NCBI GenBank assembly: GCA_009829735.1
Contig: CM020618.1
Span: forward strand, 4,214,882 to 4,278,881
Direction: 5' to 3'
DNA: 64,000 nucleotides
Source: Pyropia yezoensis
Taxonomy: Eukaryota; Rhodophyta; Bangiophyceae; Bangiales; Bangiaceae
Under the pieces are notes generated by a model. The model was not told where the DNA came from. It did not search any database and was given only the letters and a program-made list of their open reading frames with translations. The position numbers and the translations under genes were made by a program. Each line of letters begins with the position of its first letter. The stretch's first letter is position 1. Shown here piece after piece: positions 52,370-63,282 of this stretch.

Positions 52370-52664
52370 GCGTGGCGGGCGGATGTGCGGGGGTATGGGG
52401 AGGCGGGCGGTTGTGCGGGGGTATGGGGAGGCGGGGCTCCCGCAGTTGGCCACCGCGCTGGTCAGGCGCGGTAGATGGGCGGGGGGAAGGGGAAAAAGAG
52501 GGGGGGGGCAGGCGCCAGCGCGGGTTGTTGGTGAGTGGAGGGGGGCAGGTCTCCGACGTCCAGCTGGCCAACGTCTGGGTGGCGACAAGGACGTCCGGGG
52601 GGCGCGCAGAAGAACGAATGGGACGCCACCGTATAGAGTGCACCGCCAGCCCGCCCCTCTCGGA

Positions 52665-54527
52665 TCAATTTCGTCGCCGGATCGCGCTGCTTTCTCTACG
52701 GGGGATTGACTCTGCGTCGTGTTCCGACGACACGACCGCCCACCGCGGCACCCGTGGCATGCGGCCGCCGGTCGCGGCGCGAGCGGCGGCGGCTTGGCGC
52801 CCCACGTCCGCCGCCGCAACGGCCGCCTGCTTGATGTGTAAGCTCGTGCTGATGCCGGCGGCGGTGCCGAGGCCGCCAGTGCCGCCGGCCGCCTGCGAAA
52901 AGTCCACCGTCAACGCAGTTTTGGCGGCGGTCAGCGCGGCCGCCGCCGCGCCCATATCGTCGGCGGCAGCGTCGATCAGCCGCACGGCGGCGGCGTGGTC
53001 GTCGGCCGCGGCGGCAACGCCGGTGCCCAGCCGCAGCCACCCCGCCCGCTCGCGCAGCAGCTCACACGCGACGGGGGTGAGCTTGTAGGGGCGGATGGCC
53101 ATGAGCGTCAGGGAAGCAGACAGCAGGCGCGACGCAGACAGCGACGAGTCCGCCACTGCCAGGTCCAGGCGCTCATACTCGACGACGGCAGCACCCATGG
53201 CCGCCGCGGCCGCCTCAATGGACCCCACCACCGCCGCGAGTGGGTCTGTGGGATCCGCTCCGGGCGGCGCGGGCGGGGCGGGAGTGCCAGACGCCGCCAG
53301 TGCCAATGAGGAGGGAGCGTGCCCGCCGCCGCTGCTGCCCGCCTCGCCAGCGGCGGCCGCACCCGACCCGCCGCCGCCTCCCGTGGCTCCTGGGGTGGCG
53401 CCCGCACCGCGCTCTTGGCGGGACCGCCCGCCAGCCGCCCCCCCGCCCGCAGTCGCCGTCGGCGCCACTAATAACCATGGGGACCCGCTGTGCAGCCGCC
53501 ACACCTTTGTGCTGACGGGGATGGCGGCGGCGGGCGGCCGCCTGCCCCTCCCCCGCCCCCCCCCTACCAGCACCGCCGCCGCGGCCGTCGCCGCGGCCAC
53601 CCCCCAGTCCCCACGGCAGGAGTGCTCCCCCCCCCCCCCACCGCCGTCGCGGGCACGTCCCGCCCCCCCCCCCCCCCCCGCTGGCGGCCACACCGCCGCG
53701 CGGCGGTCCTGGAGCTCCCACAGGGTCGCCTGCAGGGTGTCCACGCGGCGCCCCGCCTCGACGCGGCGCTCGGCCAGCTCGGCGGGGTCCCCCAGCGTCG
53801 GGTCGGCGGCCACTGCGGCGAGGACGGCGAGGTAAAAGTAAAAGGCGGGGCGCGCCTCCACCGCCCGGGGGGCATTTGCCAGGCGCAGCGTGCGAGCACG
53901 GAGCGCCTCGGGGCTCAGGGAGAGGGGGGCGCCGCCGCCACCGCCGTCGGGGGGGGGAGGGGGGGGGGGTCGAGGCCCCAGCTGGGCCGCGCCGAGGGGA
54001 GCGCCCCGCGGCCCCGGCTGCGGCTGCTGCCGCCGCCGCCACAGCTGCTGCTTCCGCCTCCGCCGCCGTCGCCACCGCCGCCGCCGCTGCTGCCGCCTCC
54101 GCTGCTACTGCCACCGCCATTGATGCTGCCGACAACGCCGCCCCTGTCGCCACTGCTGCTCCCGCCGACGGCGCCGACACCGCCGCCGCCGCTTCCGTTG
54201 CATCCGCCGATGTCGTCGCCGCCGTCGTGGCAACCCGTTGGCGGCTGGCCGAGTGTCGCCGCGTCGTAGGCCGGCGCGGCGTCGCCCTCTGCCGACTGTG
54301 GCGCCGACGTCTCCGCCGCCGCGGCCGTCGCCGCCGTGCTGGAGGTGGCGTCAGTCGGCGGCGCCCGCAGTGGCGGCGGTGTCGGTGACGGTGACGGCGG
54401 CTGCGGTGGTGACTGTGGCAGTGGCAAAGGCGTCGGCGCCACTGTCGGCCGAAGGCGCCGCCGCCCCGGCTTTGGGGGTGGCTTCACAGGTACTCCCGGC
54501 ACCACCCGGAGCGGCGGCCATCCCCCG

Positions 54528-54569
<42 letters not shown>

Positions 54570-55483
54570 CGGGATGCCGACCGCACCCCCCCCCCCCCCG
54601 CCGCCGCCGCCGCCACCGTCGGTGGCGGCAGCGCCCCCATCTTTGGCGCGCACAGCAGCATCCGCTCGCGGGCGGCGGCCCACTGGTCGTTGGTCCACGC
54701 GTCGCGGATGGCCCAGTCCCCCCCCCCCGCGGCGCCGCGTTCGTCCTGCCCGGCGCGGCGGCCGCCGCGGCGACAGTGGCGGTGCCCGCGGCAACGCCGC
54801 GGCCATCCCCGGGGGGTCCCCCCGGCGGGGGTGGGCGGCGGCCGGCCGGCGGGGAGGACCGCCGCGCGGGCGGCGGCAACGTGTGGGTTGGCCGCCCGCA
54901 ACGAGAAGTAGGAGGCATCGTCGACGGCGGCGTTGGGGTAGTCGGCGACGGAGGGGAGCGTGGGGGGCGGGGGGGGGGGGGGGGGGGGGAGGGCGTCCAG
55001 CATGACGGAAGGCAGCCACCGCGTGGTGGGGGTGGGGGGGGGGGGTGGGGAAGGGGGGGCCCCGCCACTTTCTGCCCGGCGCGGCGCTGCCAGCGGCCGC
55101 CCCCCCACCGGCGGCCGGGCGGCGCGGCAGTGGCGGCCGGCCGGTCGGCCATGGTAAAAGTCTGTAGGCAGAGGCGGGTGGCCGGATGTGGACGACACGC
55201 CGCCGAGGTGGGTTGTGACTGGAGGCGGTAGCGGTAGCGGTGGTGGTGGCGGTGGCGGTGGTGGTGGTGGTGGTGGTGGCGGTGATGGCGGCGGCGGCAC
55301 AGACGCCTTTCCACGTGGGGTCCATCCTGCAGAGGGGGGGGGCAGGCTCACTTGAAGGGGAGGGGGTGGTTTGGAGTGGAAGGGGGGGAGAGGGGAAAGG
55401 GGGGGGGGGAAGTTGGGGAAGGGAACGGGGGGCAGGGGGGGGGCAGGAGGGGGGTGGGGGGGGGAGAGTGGCGGGAGTGGCAC
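52665..55483 (-). CDS. Large low-complexity protein, frame-split, unknown function
   Basis: Read on the minus strand, 55483-53915 has Pro-rich DNA followed by protein-like segments (SVMLDALPPP, SVADYPNAAVDDASYFSLRAANPHVAAARAAVL, DWAIRDAWTNDQWAAARERMLLCAPKMG). After a G-run near 53949-53968 a different frame continues as SPEALRARTLRLANAPRAVEARPAFYFYLAVLAAVAADPTLGDPAELAERRVEAGRRVDTLQATLWELQ in pieces, then helical EYERLDLAVADSSLSASRLL and AGWLRLGTGVAAAADDHAAAVRLIDAA, ending at 52665. The two halves are probably one gene broken at a homopolymer. No family is recognised; the helical C-terminal half suggests a scaffold or coiled-coil protein. Confidence 0.4.
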
Positions 55484-55725
55484 CCTGCAATCACCATCAA
55501 CGACCCGCCCTAGAGGGGTCGTGGGGGGGTCGCGGGGGGGGCTCGTTGAGAGGGGTCGTGGCTTCAGGCTAGCGGGAGAGGGTGGGGGGCAGGGCGGGGG
55601 CCGGGAGGGGGGGGGGAGCGGCGCGATCCCCCTCCGCCAGTGGCCACCTCGGAGGGGTGATGGGGGGGTAGGGGTGGGTGGGGCGTGAGGGGATGGGGAG
55701 GGGGTGGCAGGGGGTCGGCGGGGAG

Positions 55726-55938
55726 GGCTTGTGGCTTCAGCGGCCCCACGCGTGGGGCGTCTGAAGCCACAAGCCGTCCCCGGGACGTGAGGCGTGACGC
55801 CCCCGCACGGGAAGGGCTTGTGGCTTCAGCCGCCCAACGCGAGGGGCGGCTGCCGCGGCGGCTGCCGTGGCGACTGCGTGTGGCGGCTCAAGCCACAAGC
55901 CCTCCGCGTACGGGGGCGTCGCGCCTCACATCCCGGGG
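55726..55938. repeat. Nested foldback element
   Basis: Hairpin one: a 15-bp stem (GGCTTGTGGCTTCAG, 55726-55740, with 55761-55775) encloses the perfect palindrome CCCCACGCGTGGGG. Hairpin two: a stem of about 57 bp (55778-55834 with 55882-55938), largely complementary, starts CCCCGGGACGTGAGG and includes a 21-bp block with one mismatch (55814-55834 with 55882-55902). The GGCTTGTGGCTTCAG end occurs in both, so this looks like a foldback MITE plus a partial second copy. Confidence 0.75.
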
Positions 55939-55975
55939 GGGGGTGGGCGCCCGTACCCATGCGCCGTCGCGCAGC

Positions 55976-57418
55976 TCAGTTAGACGAGGAGGGCTGCGGG
56001 GAGGCGTTGTAGAGGACGCGCCACCGCTTGGTAATCTGCTCCTGCGTATTTTTGTAGAGGTGCGCGAGAGGCCCACTTGCTCCGTCCGCCGCCTCGACCA
56101 GGGAGCATGACGGGGTGCAGTTCGCCAGCGCCTCCATATTGACCGCCGCGAGCACGTAGGTGAGGAAGAGCTCCCGTGACGATGGCTGCCGGTGCGCGGG
56201 GGGGGGGCAGTAAGAGACAGACTCTGCGACCGCGTCGCGAATGACTTCGGGGTCCTGGGCGGGAGCGGCGGGGCCCGCAGGATCGGTCACCGTATGACCA
56301 TCGAAGGCAGGGGCGTACACTCCGACGCCAGTCACTTTCAGAATCGGGTCGCGACCTGGGTCCATACCCGAGGAGACAGCACCCGCATTGTTTGCCGGCA
56401 CCGTCTGAGTGGCTGCCGCACCCGCTGCGCCGCCGTGCGCGCCCGCCATCCGTTGGTCCGCTGGGGTGGTCTCGGCCGCCGGCGGCGGCGTCGTCATCTT
56501 GACCAGCAGCTCCGCGGCGCGCTCCTCCGTCACGGAATTGCCCAGCTGCCACACCTCCCACGCCCCAAACCGTGGGTACAGCTCTGTGGGCTCGTTTAGC
56601 ACGTCGTCCAGCCAGGCGTCCATCAGCCAGCGGCCAAAGTTGGGCTCCCATTTGCTGGCCGCCTTGTGACACAGCAGCTTGGCAATGGACAGGGACAACA
56701 GGAATAGAGCAATCAGCGGAAAGGCAGGCAACAGGAACAGGGTGTAGCCAGAGAGGTAGAGCACAACCCACGTGGTATTGAACATGTTGGTACGGCCGTG
56801 AAAAACCCAGGCGCGGGGCACGCCAAACAGTCTGACGACCCGGACAAAGTGAGCACTAGCCAAGACAGGCAGAAATGGGAGACGCCCGTCGGGCTGGTCC
56901 ACTTCTAGCTCGTCCTGTCGATCCTTCAACAGCCGACGCACCTGCCAGAGACGGAACCAAAGGGCAGTCGGCGCCAGGGTTGGCGCCGCCACCAGCCGGA
57001 CGCGCCAAACAAATAAGAGGGAGGCGAGTTCGGCCGGGTCTGCGTCCTTTAGCCGCTCAATATGGGCCACGCGCACCTCCCAGGTGGACAGCAGCTGCGC
57101 CGCTACGGCCGCCCTGAGGAGCTCAAAGTCGAGCCCCATGTTGAGCAGCTGCGACTGCTTGACGATTTGAACGACGAAGGAGATGGAAAAGAGGGCAAAC
57201 GCAACCACCTCCTCCACCGCCGCTGCCGTGCGTCGCATGGAAACTGCGACGAGGAGGGCGGCCCAGCCAGCAACGAGCCCCAGGTGGAGCAACTGCACCC
57301 CCAGCCATAGAGCGTAGACGAACGCAAAGGTGGCACGTGAAAGGACCGAGGACAGGGCGGCGAGCGTCAGCGTGGCAAGAACCACGTACAGCGCTGCGAC
57401 TGAGTCGATGGAACTCAT
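55976..57418 (-). CDS. Multipass membrane protein of unknown family
   Basis: This 480-residue intact frame has normal amino-acid balance. Hydrophobic helices lie at about 5-25, 31-59 (possibly two short helices), 69-88 and 215-249 (two closely spaced), with a possible re-entrant stretch at 131-160. The loop at 160-180 is acidic (KDRQDELEVDQPDG), and 250-310 is a soluble domain (KWEPNFGRWLMDAWLDDVLNEPTELYPRFGAWEVWQLGN). A Pro/Ala-rich linker precedes the C-terminal VLYNASPQPSSSN. ATG 57418 is the first in-frame start and begins MSSIDSVAAL. I do not recognise the family; a transporter or channel-like role is possible, but no signature is visible. Confidence 0.75.
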   Translation of the reverse strand: MSSIDSVAALYVVLATLTLAALSSVLSRATFAFVYALWLGVQLLHLGLVAGWAALLVAVSMRRTAAAVEEVVAFALFSISFVVQIVKQSQLLNMGLDFELLRAAVAAQLLSTWEVRVAHIERLKDADPAELASLLFVWRVRLVAAPTLAPTALWFRLWQVRRLLKDRQDELEVDQPDGRLPFLPVLASAHFVRVVRLFGVPRAWVFHGRTNMFNTTWVVLYLSGYTLFLLPAFPLIALFLLSLSIAKLLCHKAASKWEPNFGRWLMDAWLDDVLNEPTELYPRFGAWEVWQLGNSVTEERAAELLVKMTTPPPAAETTPADQRMAGAHGGAAGAAATQTVPANNAGAVSSGMDPGRDPILKVTGVGVYAPAFDGHTVTDPAGPAAPAQDPEVIRDAVAESVSYCPPPAHRQPSSRELFLTYVLAAVNMEALANCTPSCSLVEAADGASGPLAHLYKNTQEQITKRWRVLYNASPQPSSSN

Positions 57419-58491
57419 CTCAAGAGGGTGCGGGGGGGGTGCGAGGGAGTGGGGGGGATGCGGGGGAGCAGCGGGGATGCGGGGAAGCGGGAGGGTGCGA
57501 AGGAGCGCTCATCTAGACAGGATGCCTGAAGCGCCGTCCGTTGCTCGGACCACTTCCAGATGAGATTTTCCGAGATGCGAGATTGCCTTGAGGTCTCCTT
57601 TGGGTGCCGCTTCCCAGCCCAGATCGCGAGTGTGTACATTCGGCACCCCCCCCCCTTCCCACCAGCCCCCCCATTGGCTGCATCCGGCACCCGCCCCCCC
57701 CCCTTCTTACCAGCCCCGCCACATGCGGTGGGACACGGGCGTCCCCGCGCTGTACAGTATGTACTCCTTCTTCCCAGTTCACACTGGGAAGAAGAAGCAC
57801 ATCGTATGTATGTATGCTCTTTCTTCGCGCGTACGCTCCTCCTCTTTCCCCGTGATCCTCCTCGGCCCAAAGGGATCCGTCAACGGGAGCTGGTGTCCAG
57901 GGATGGACAACCAGCTGATCCTAATGGTGTCTGACAATCGGTACAGGCGCCGCCGGTAGGAATGGTGTGAAAAGAGGGGGGAGGTGGAGCGGTGGGGAAT
58001 GAAAGACGGGCTTCTGGCGGGGGGAGTGGGAGGGGAGGGGGGGCATCATCGTGGCTGACGGTCGTACATATCCGCGTTGGGCGGAGCACCGAGCCCTCCC
58101 CACAGCGGTCTGCACACCGCGGCGGGCGGCCGCCGCGGCGCGTGGGCGGCCTCGGCCGGTGCCGCCGCTGGGCTTGCCGCGGCAGTGCCCCGGATGGATC
58201 CCACCCTCGGGGCGCGGGGTGCTGCCGTGGGGGCGTCCCCACCGCCCGCCGTGCTGAGGACGAGTAGCTGCCCTGCCGGTTTGGGCGTGCAGGTAAGGTG
58301 GGGCGGGGGCGGCTCCCTCCCGGGTCGGCCGTCTGCAGTCGGTGGGAGGAGCGCAAGGGCTGTCGGGCAGACACGGACGGGGGGGGGCGCCGAGACGGGG
58401 GGCGCGGCCTGATGATGTTCTTTCGTGTCGTTGTACTGTTGTAGAGGGGGGCGCGTGAGGGCGGTGCCGCCAGCGGTGGACTCCCAGTGAC
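57419..58491. other. Intergenic; possible upstream exon of the GT25-like gene
   Basis: It contains C/G runs, a short block shared with 51870 (CATTGGCTGCATCCGGCACC near 57673) and a candidate exon 58194-58292 (MDPTLGARGAAVGASPPPAV...) ending in a good splice donor (CAG|GTAAGG). No acceptor that joins it in frame to the downstream coding block was found. Confidence 0.4.
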
Positions 58492-59560
58492 GTGGGCGCT
58501 CCCTCCCTCCCCTGCACCCTCCCCCCTATCTGCTGGTCTGTAGGTGCAGCTAGCAGGGGAGCTGCCCCCTACCTGCTGACGTACGGGGCATGCCCCCGTG
58601 AGCGTGCCGCGTGGGCCGCCGCTGCCGCCGCGGCAGGCCTCCCCCGCCCGCACCCCATCCCCGCGGCGGCGGCCAAGGACGTGTCGCTGGTGCGCCCGCC
58701 GCTTCCGCTGGGCGTGCCCATAGGGGGGTCCAAGGCGCACCGCGCGGGCCTGCGGCTGAGCCTGGCGCTCTCCGCCGCCCACGCCGCCGCGTGGGCGCAT
58801 GCCAGCGCGCACGTGCCAGGCGGGCGGGTGCTGGTGGCTGAGGACACCCTGTGGCTGCGGCCCCGTGCCATCCGCGGACTCGCGGGGGTGCTCAATGATG
58901 TGGATGAGGCGGCCGCGGCAGGGGGTGGGGTGTGGCACCTGCTTCACCTCAGGCGGGGGCGAGTAGGAGGGGGGGGTGGGGAAACGACGGGGGGCGCTGC
59001 CGCCGCCGCTGCCGCCGTTGCCAACCCGGGGCTAGACGCGGAGGAGGTGTGGGCGCCCGCCGCGTCTGGGGCGGGCGGCGTGACGGTCACCCGCGCACGA
59101 CCATCGGCGGGCCCGGGGCTGTACGTCCTCAGCGGGGAGGGCGTGGCGTGGCTGACCGCCCATTTTGGTCCCTACGTTGCGCCCGTGGACGAGCAGCTGG
59201 GGCGGCTGCAGCGGGGCACCACCCCCCCCCGTGCCGGCGGCCTCACCGCCCCAGGGCGAAGGCGCGCGCAACCGCGGCGCCGGTGTGTTGGTAGCAGCAG
59301 CGGCGGCGGTGGCGGCAGCGCCCATCCCGCCCGCGCTGGTGGTGCTCGCCGCGTGCGCGGCGCCCGCCGACGGGCGGCTGTGTGGGGAGCTGTTGACCGA
59401 GATGCCCACGTTGGACGAGCGCCCCGAGGGGGGGGGCGGCAGCTACGAGCGCCGCTGGCGGCGGATGGTCGAGGCCGCCGCCGTTGCCGCCACGGCGGGC
59501 GATCGGGGCGGGCGTCTGGCGGGCGCAGCGGTGCCCCTGACGATTGGCGGGCGGCGGTGA
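58492..59560 (+). CDS. GT25-like glycosyltransferase, frameshifted
   Basis: Protein-like sequence runs from about 58560. It contains GSKAHRAGLRLSLALSAAHAAAWAHAS, GGRVLVAEDTLWLRP (the position of the ExD metal/UDP motif of family 25, here EDT), VWHLLHLRRGR, GPGLYVLSGEGVAWLTAHFGPYVAPVDEQL and, after a nine-C run at 59222-59230 that switches frame, ELLTEMPTLDERPEGGGGSYERRWRRM to the stop at 59558-59560. The order matches GT25/LgtF-type transferases (SH...W, ED, G.gaY.ls..gA, P.D), which add galactose or glucose in the secretory pathway. The start is uncertain, and a Gly-rich insert lies mid-protein. Confidence 0.5.
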
Positions 59561-61100
59561 TGGCGCGGCGGCGCGGACGCGGTGGCGGGGGCGGCGGCGT
59601 CGCGGGCGGTGGGGGGGGACCACCTCCGTTGCGGCTGCCCACGCTCGCGACGGTGACAGCTGCCGCGCACAGCGGCACAGGGTTGATATATTTAGCGAAA
59701 GCATCCATCGTTAGTAAAAACATGCGATAATTATTGAAAACGTTTCTGATAGGTATCGCCCAGGAGCCACGTGTTAGGATGACAGCAATGAACACGTCGT
59801 GCCCAACACGAGCCGCCTGACGAGCTGCGGATACGGCTTTCGGAAAGGGCGTAGATCCTAAATTGGGCCGCGTAGTACGCAGGCGGCGGAGAACGTGCCG
59901 CGTGGGGCGGCCGCACCCGCCGTGTACAGTACGCCGCGGAGGATGTGAAGTCCTAGTCGGCGTACGTAGCTCCTATCGTCCTCGTGGTGTGGGTCTGGAT
60001 CTTGGCTGGGCACGCTGCCGTACTGTATCGCGGCTACGTACACATTTCCGAAGACGACGACAGGGTGCGGCACTGCCGCGTGATCAGGCGGTCCGGTCTG
60101 GTCTGATGGACCTCCGAGCCGACACGTGGTCGAACACGTGGACGTCTGATAATCATTATCGTTCCGGTTCTCCCCAACGTTATTCTTTTCTGATAATTTA
60201 CTCGATAATGTTGACTCAATAATTATCGCCTCTCAACCCTGCAGCGGCAGCCGCCGGGGGGGGGGTGGTGGGGGTGGTGGGGGCGGGTGTGTGCACCCGC
60301 CACGGCCAGTTAAGAGGGCCCTGTTCTTGCCTCCTGGGTTTTCATCCCCAGCGTGCGCTCTGGTTGGACCCGAGAGAGCAATTCTTGCGTACGATTGGCT
60401 GAGACCCTGTCTGCCAGTTTCTTTGTGATCATACATGGACAAAAGCACACTTTCAACAGCCATCGATCCACGTAAAGGGCTCCACCGGGTTCAGGAGTGC
60501 TCTACGGCCAGCGGAGGTGAGTAGTTTTATCCCAATAGCCCCAAGAAAGTCAGATAGTGCGAACACGTTTTATTCTGCCCCAGCAATGCGACCGAGAAAA
60601 GAAGACACAATTCGATCCGCCTCGCAGAAGAGAGACGCAGCCCACTTCTTGCGCTCTTGGACCGCTTTCTCCTCGGTCGAGTCACGCAGTGGAACAGCGT
60701 CGTTGTTCTCCTTCAGTCGGCCGTCATCCAGCTTCGTGGCACGCCTGGCGCCCGGCGCAGCGAGTGAGCGACGAGTCTCCGGCAGTGCTCGGGCTCACGG
60801 TCATCTTTTATTGGATAGAGATTGAGAGGTGCGATGCGCCCGCGTGCGGCGCGTGTATGCAGATCAAATGAGCCACAAATCGAAGCGCCTCGTCTTGTTC
60901 ATGTCAGCAATCGCCCCTCACCGGCCAGCCTGGCGCGGCGATAATTGGCGACGCGGCGACGCCCCCAAACGTCTTCTCGGCCACTGGGCGGGCGCCACGT
61001 AAGTTCAAAACGTGTGTCAGCATGAAACCCAGGAGGCAAGCCTTAACTGGCCGTGCCGCCGGGTGGATGGCACGACCTACGGCCATCTCTTCGAGGCGCC
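59561..61100. other. Gene-poor region with an AT-rich palindromic patch
   Basis: Only short frames are present. At 60145-60230 GATAAT/ATTATC motifs cluster, including GATAATCATTATC. A G-run microsatellite (GGGGGTGGTGGGGGTGG) is at 60257-60290. A TATATTTAGC patch near 59685 could be the 3' end of the glycosyltransferase gene. Nothing else is supported. Confidence 0.45.
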
Positions 61101-61113
61101 GCCCACACCGCCG

Positions 61114-61250
61114 TGAGAATTGCCTCCCTTCCTCCGCACAGGGAGAATTACGGCTTTTTCCGTGGACGGAGAATTTTCTCCTTTCCTCTGCATACGGAGA
61201 ATTACGGCTTTTTCCCTAGACGGAGAATTTCCTCTTATCCCCGGCATTCC
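61114..61250. repeat. About 54-bp tandem duplication
   Basis: GGAGAATTACGGCTTTTTCC occurs at about 61142 and again 54 bases later, with the diverged start of a third unit before them. Each unit also holds ACGGAGAATTT. No coding role is evident. Confidence 0.7.
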
Positions 61251-61739
61251 CCGCACGTGCGGGACGGGGGCACGTGTGCTTGCGCATGTAGTGTCAAACG
61301 GAACAACAGCACGGGCGACGACAATGCAGGGTCGTTGCGGATGGTCGGGACACACGCGATGTCGCCAGCGCGCAGATGGAAAGCACGCTGCCTGTAGTCG
61401 AGCCCGACAAGTGCCGCGCCGTGCCGCTTTCAAGTAGTCGGCCAGGCCCTGAGGAGATGAGGAGGGGAGAATGTTGGCGAGGCCGAAGGGAGCGGGTCGG
61501 GGTGGTGCTCGCCGCGCCGCGGTGCTCGCCGCGCCGCAGTGCTTGGCCGCCGCGCTGTGGCCAAGCCGCCGATCCCCCGGCGGCTCGTAACGACTGTCGT
61601 CTGGTGGTGGAGCGTCCGCCGCCGCCTCGAACAAACGACCCCGCCTCTGGCCGCCAGTCCCCGCCACCAAAGGGGGCGGACGTCGTCGGCGGTGGTGAAT
61701 ACCACCCCCGGTGATCCGTCACACATCCCACCGACCGGA

Positions 61740-62100
61740 AGATAGATCTCCCCGACACGCGTGCCACCGAAAGTGAAGTCATGCACATGCACTGCCACGA
61801 CACGTATGACGTGGCCAGCCCGGGGCAGGGTAAAGAGCCCGTCTTCGTCCAGAGTGCGCACCACCCAAGGGAGTGTCGACAGCTCTCGACCCGGTGGTGC
61901 CATAGGAGGGGTGCGTCGAACAGGCCGTAAGCACGCTCGGCAACGTACCATATTATACCTGGCGACACCCCCACCCCATCCAGTGGGTGTATCCGAACCG
62001 GGTGGGTACCGTCAATGTGCATGCACCGGAGAAGCGCCGTCGCGGCGACGACCCTTCTTGGCTCCCAGCCGGCCGCCACGAGCAGCACGCACAGCATCCG
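61740..62100 (-). pseudogene. Degenerate Copia reverse-transcriptase fragment
   Basis: Minus-strand segments in two frames read PVRIHPLDGVGVSPGIIWYVAERAYGLFDAPLLWH and then WVVRTLDEDGLFTLPRAGHVIRVVAVHVHDFTFGGT. These follow the Ty1/Copia order vw.l.kaLYGL.dAP..W ... D..LF ... (Y/H)VDDf..aG. The catalytic motif reads VHVHDF, with His for the first Asp, and the frame shifts near 61905, so the copy is dead. The rest of the element is not recognised nearby. Confidence 0.6.
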
Positions 62101-62811
62101 GACAGTGGAGCACATCAGCTCTTGGGAGCAGTTGTCACTGCGTGCCCTGCTGCACTCCCCATTGTCCCGCTCACACTGTCATACCTCGAGCCGTGGTACC
62201 AAACCCGATAACACCGAAGGATTTGCTGTCAACACCCAGCGCATGCTGAGCACACACTGGTCCGTGAACGGCACCTATTTGAAGGTGTCATGTGCCGTCC
62301 ATGGGAGGAGCTGGACGTGCTCGGCAACATCAAGCTCCGGGCCCACCACAAACACCTCGTCGCCGACGCGTTGCTCACGCTTTGGTATTAATGCCGCGTG
62401 AGCGACAGGCGCATTCCCACTGTCCTCGTCGAGACAGGCTGTGACAACATTACTGAGAGGAGGGGTGGCCTCAAACGCAGGAGGCGGAGGACGATCAATG
62501 CCCACCAGCGCCGAGCCGTGCCACCGGACAGCGACATGCCCGGCAATGGAGTGTGTCGGCTATACGCCGCCGCGTCGTGGCAGACCGGGTGCCTTCCGAG
62601 TAATACAGCCATCCCCCCCATCCCTGTCCCCGTCCCCATCCCCACCTCCCCTCCAGCCTCTTACTGCTCACTCCCACCGTCGACCGCGGCAGTGGGGCCA
62701 CCGCGGGCGGTGCCGCCGGTGGCCAGCATGGCGTGCTCGACGTGCGAAAAGGCGCGGTAGTCGTTGATGTAGCCGGCGACACAAAACGGGGCGGACCGCA
62801 TCCATATACCC
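62101..62811. other. Probable decayed transposon DNA, no intact gene
   Basis: Short frames include a minus-strand stretch VVTACLDEDSGNAPVAHAALIPKREQRVGDEVFVVGPEL (62505-62275 frame) that looks once coding and may belong to the same dead Copia element. Purine/pyrimidine microsatellite occurs at 62612-62660. Confidence 0.35.
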
Positions 62812-63282
62812 GAGGGGCGTGTGGCAGACCTGGCCCCACGCAGGGGGGCACAGCGCGCCGTACTGGGGCGGGAGACAACTGGTCTGACCCGTTCCTCCCT
62901 TTGCATTTGATCCCGAGTTTCCCTAAGTCAGGGATGCTTTGCTTGATAGTAAATCCAACATGGATTTGAGAGTTTTCTGCATTTTTTCTCGTTGAATTTT
63001 CGTGTGGCCTGGTGGGCAGGTGCTGGGGTGGGAGATTCTGAGTGGCGAGATTCTGAGAGAACCCTGGGGGGATTAGGGGAGGGACAGCGGGGCTTGGCCT
63101 CGCTTCCCCGTCCCGACCAAGAAACTGTTGGCCCACACACCATCTTCTTGTTTGCTAGTGGGGGGACACATCAGAGACAGCGTGTGTGCGACTTGCACTT
63201 CTTCCGGTTCCCCCGACACCGGAGGCAGGCCTTGCGCACCACTCCAACTTGGGTGCTGGGTGCGCGAGTGGTTTTTGCTACA
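62812..63282 (+). repeat. Diverged partial LTR of the Ty3 family
   Basis: It aligns with 33966-34437: shared blocks include GGCCTGGTGGGCAGGTGCTG, GAGATTCTGAGTGGCGAGATTCTGAG, CCCGTCCCGACCAAGAAACTGTTGG and GCGACTTGCACTTCTTCCGG, in parts. It ends TTTTTGCTACA at 63282 against TTTTTGCCACA in the full LTR. About the first 175 bases of the LTR are missing or too diverged to see. No internal element sequence flanks it. Confidence 0.85.

Noticed and set aside
57880..58947. 355-codon minus-strand frame overlapping the GT25-like gene
   Set aside because: It is an Arg/Pro-rich shadow; the plus-strand frame carries the motifs.
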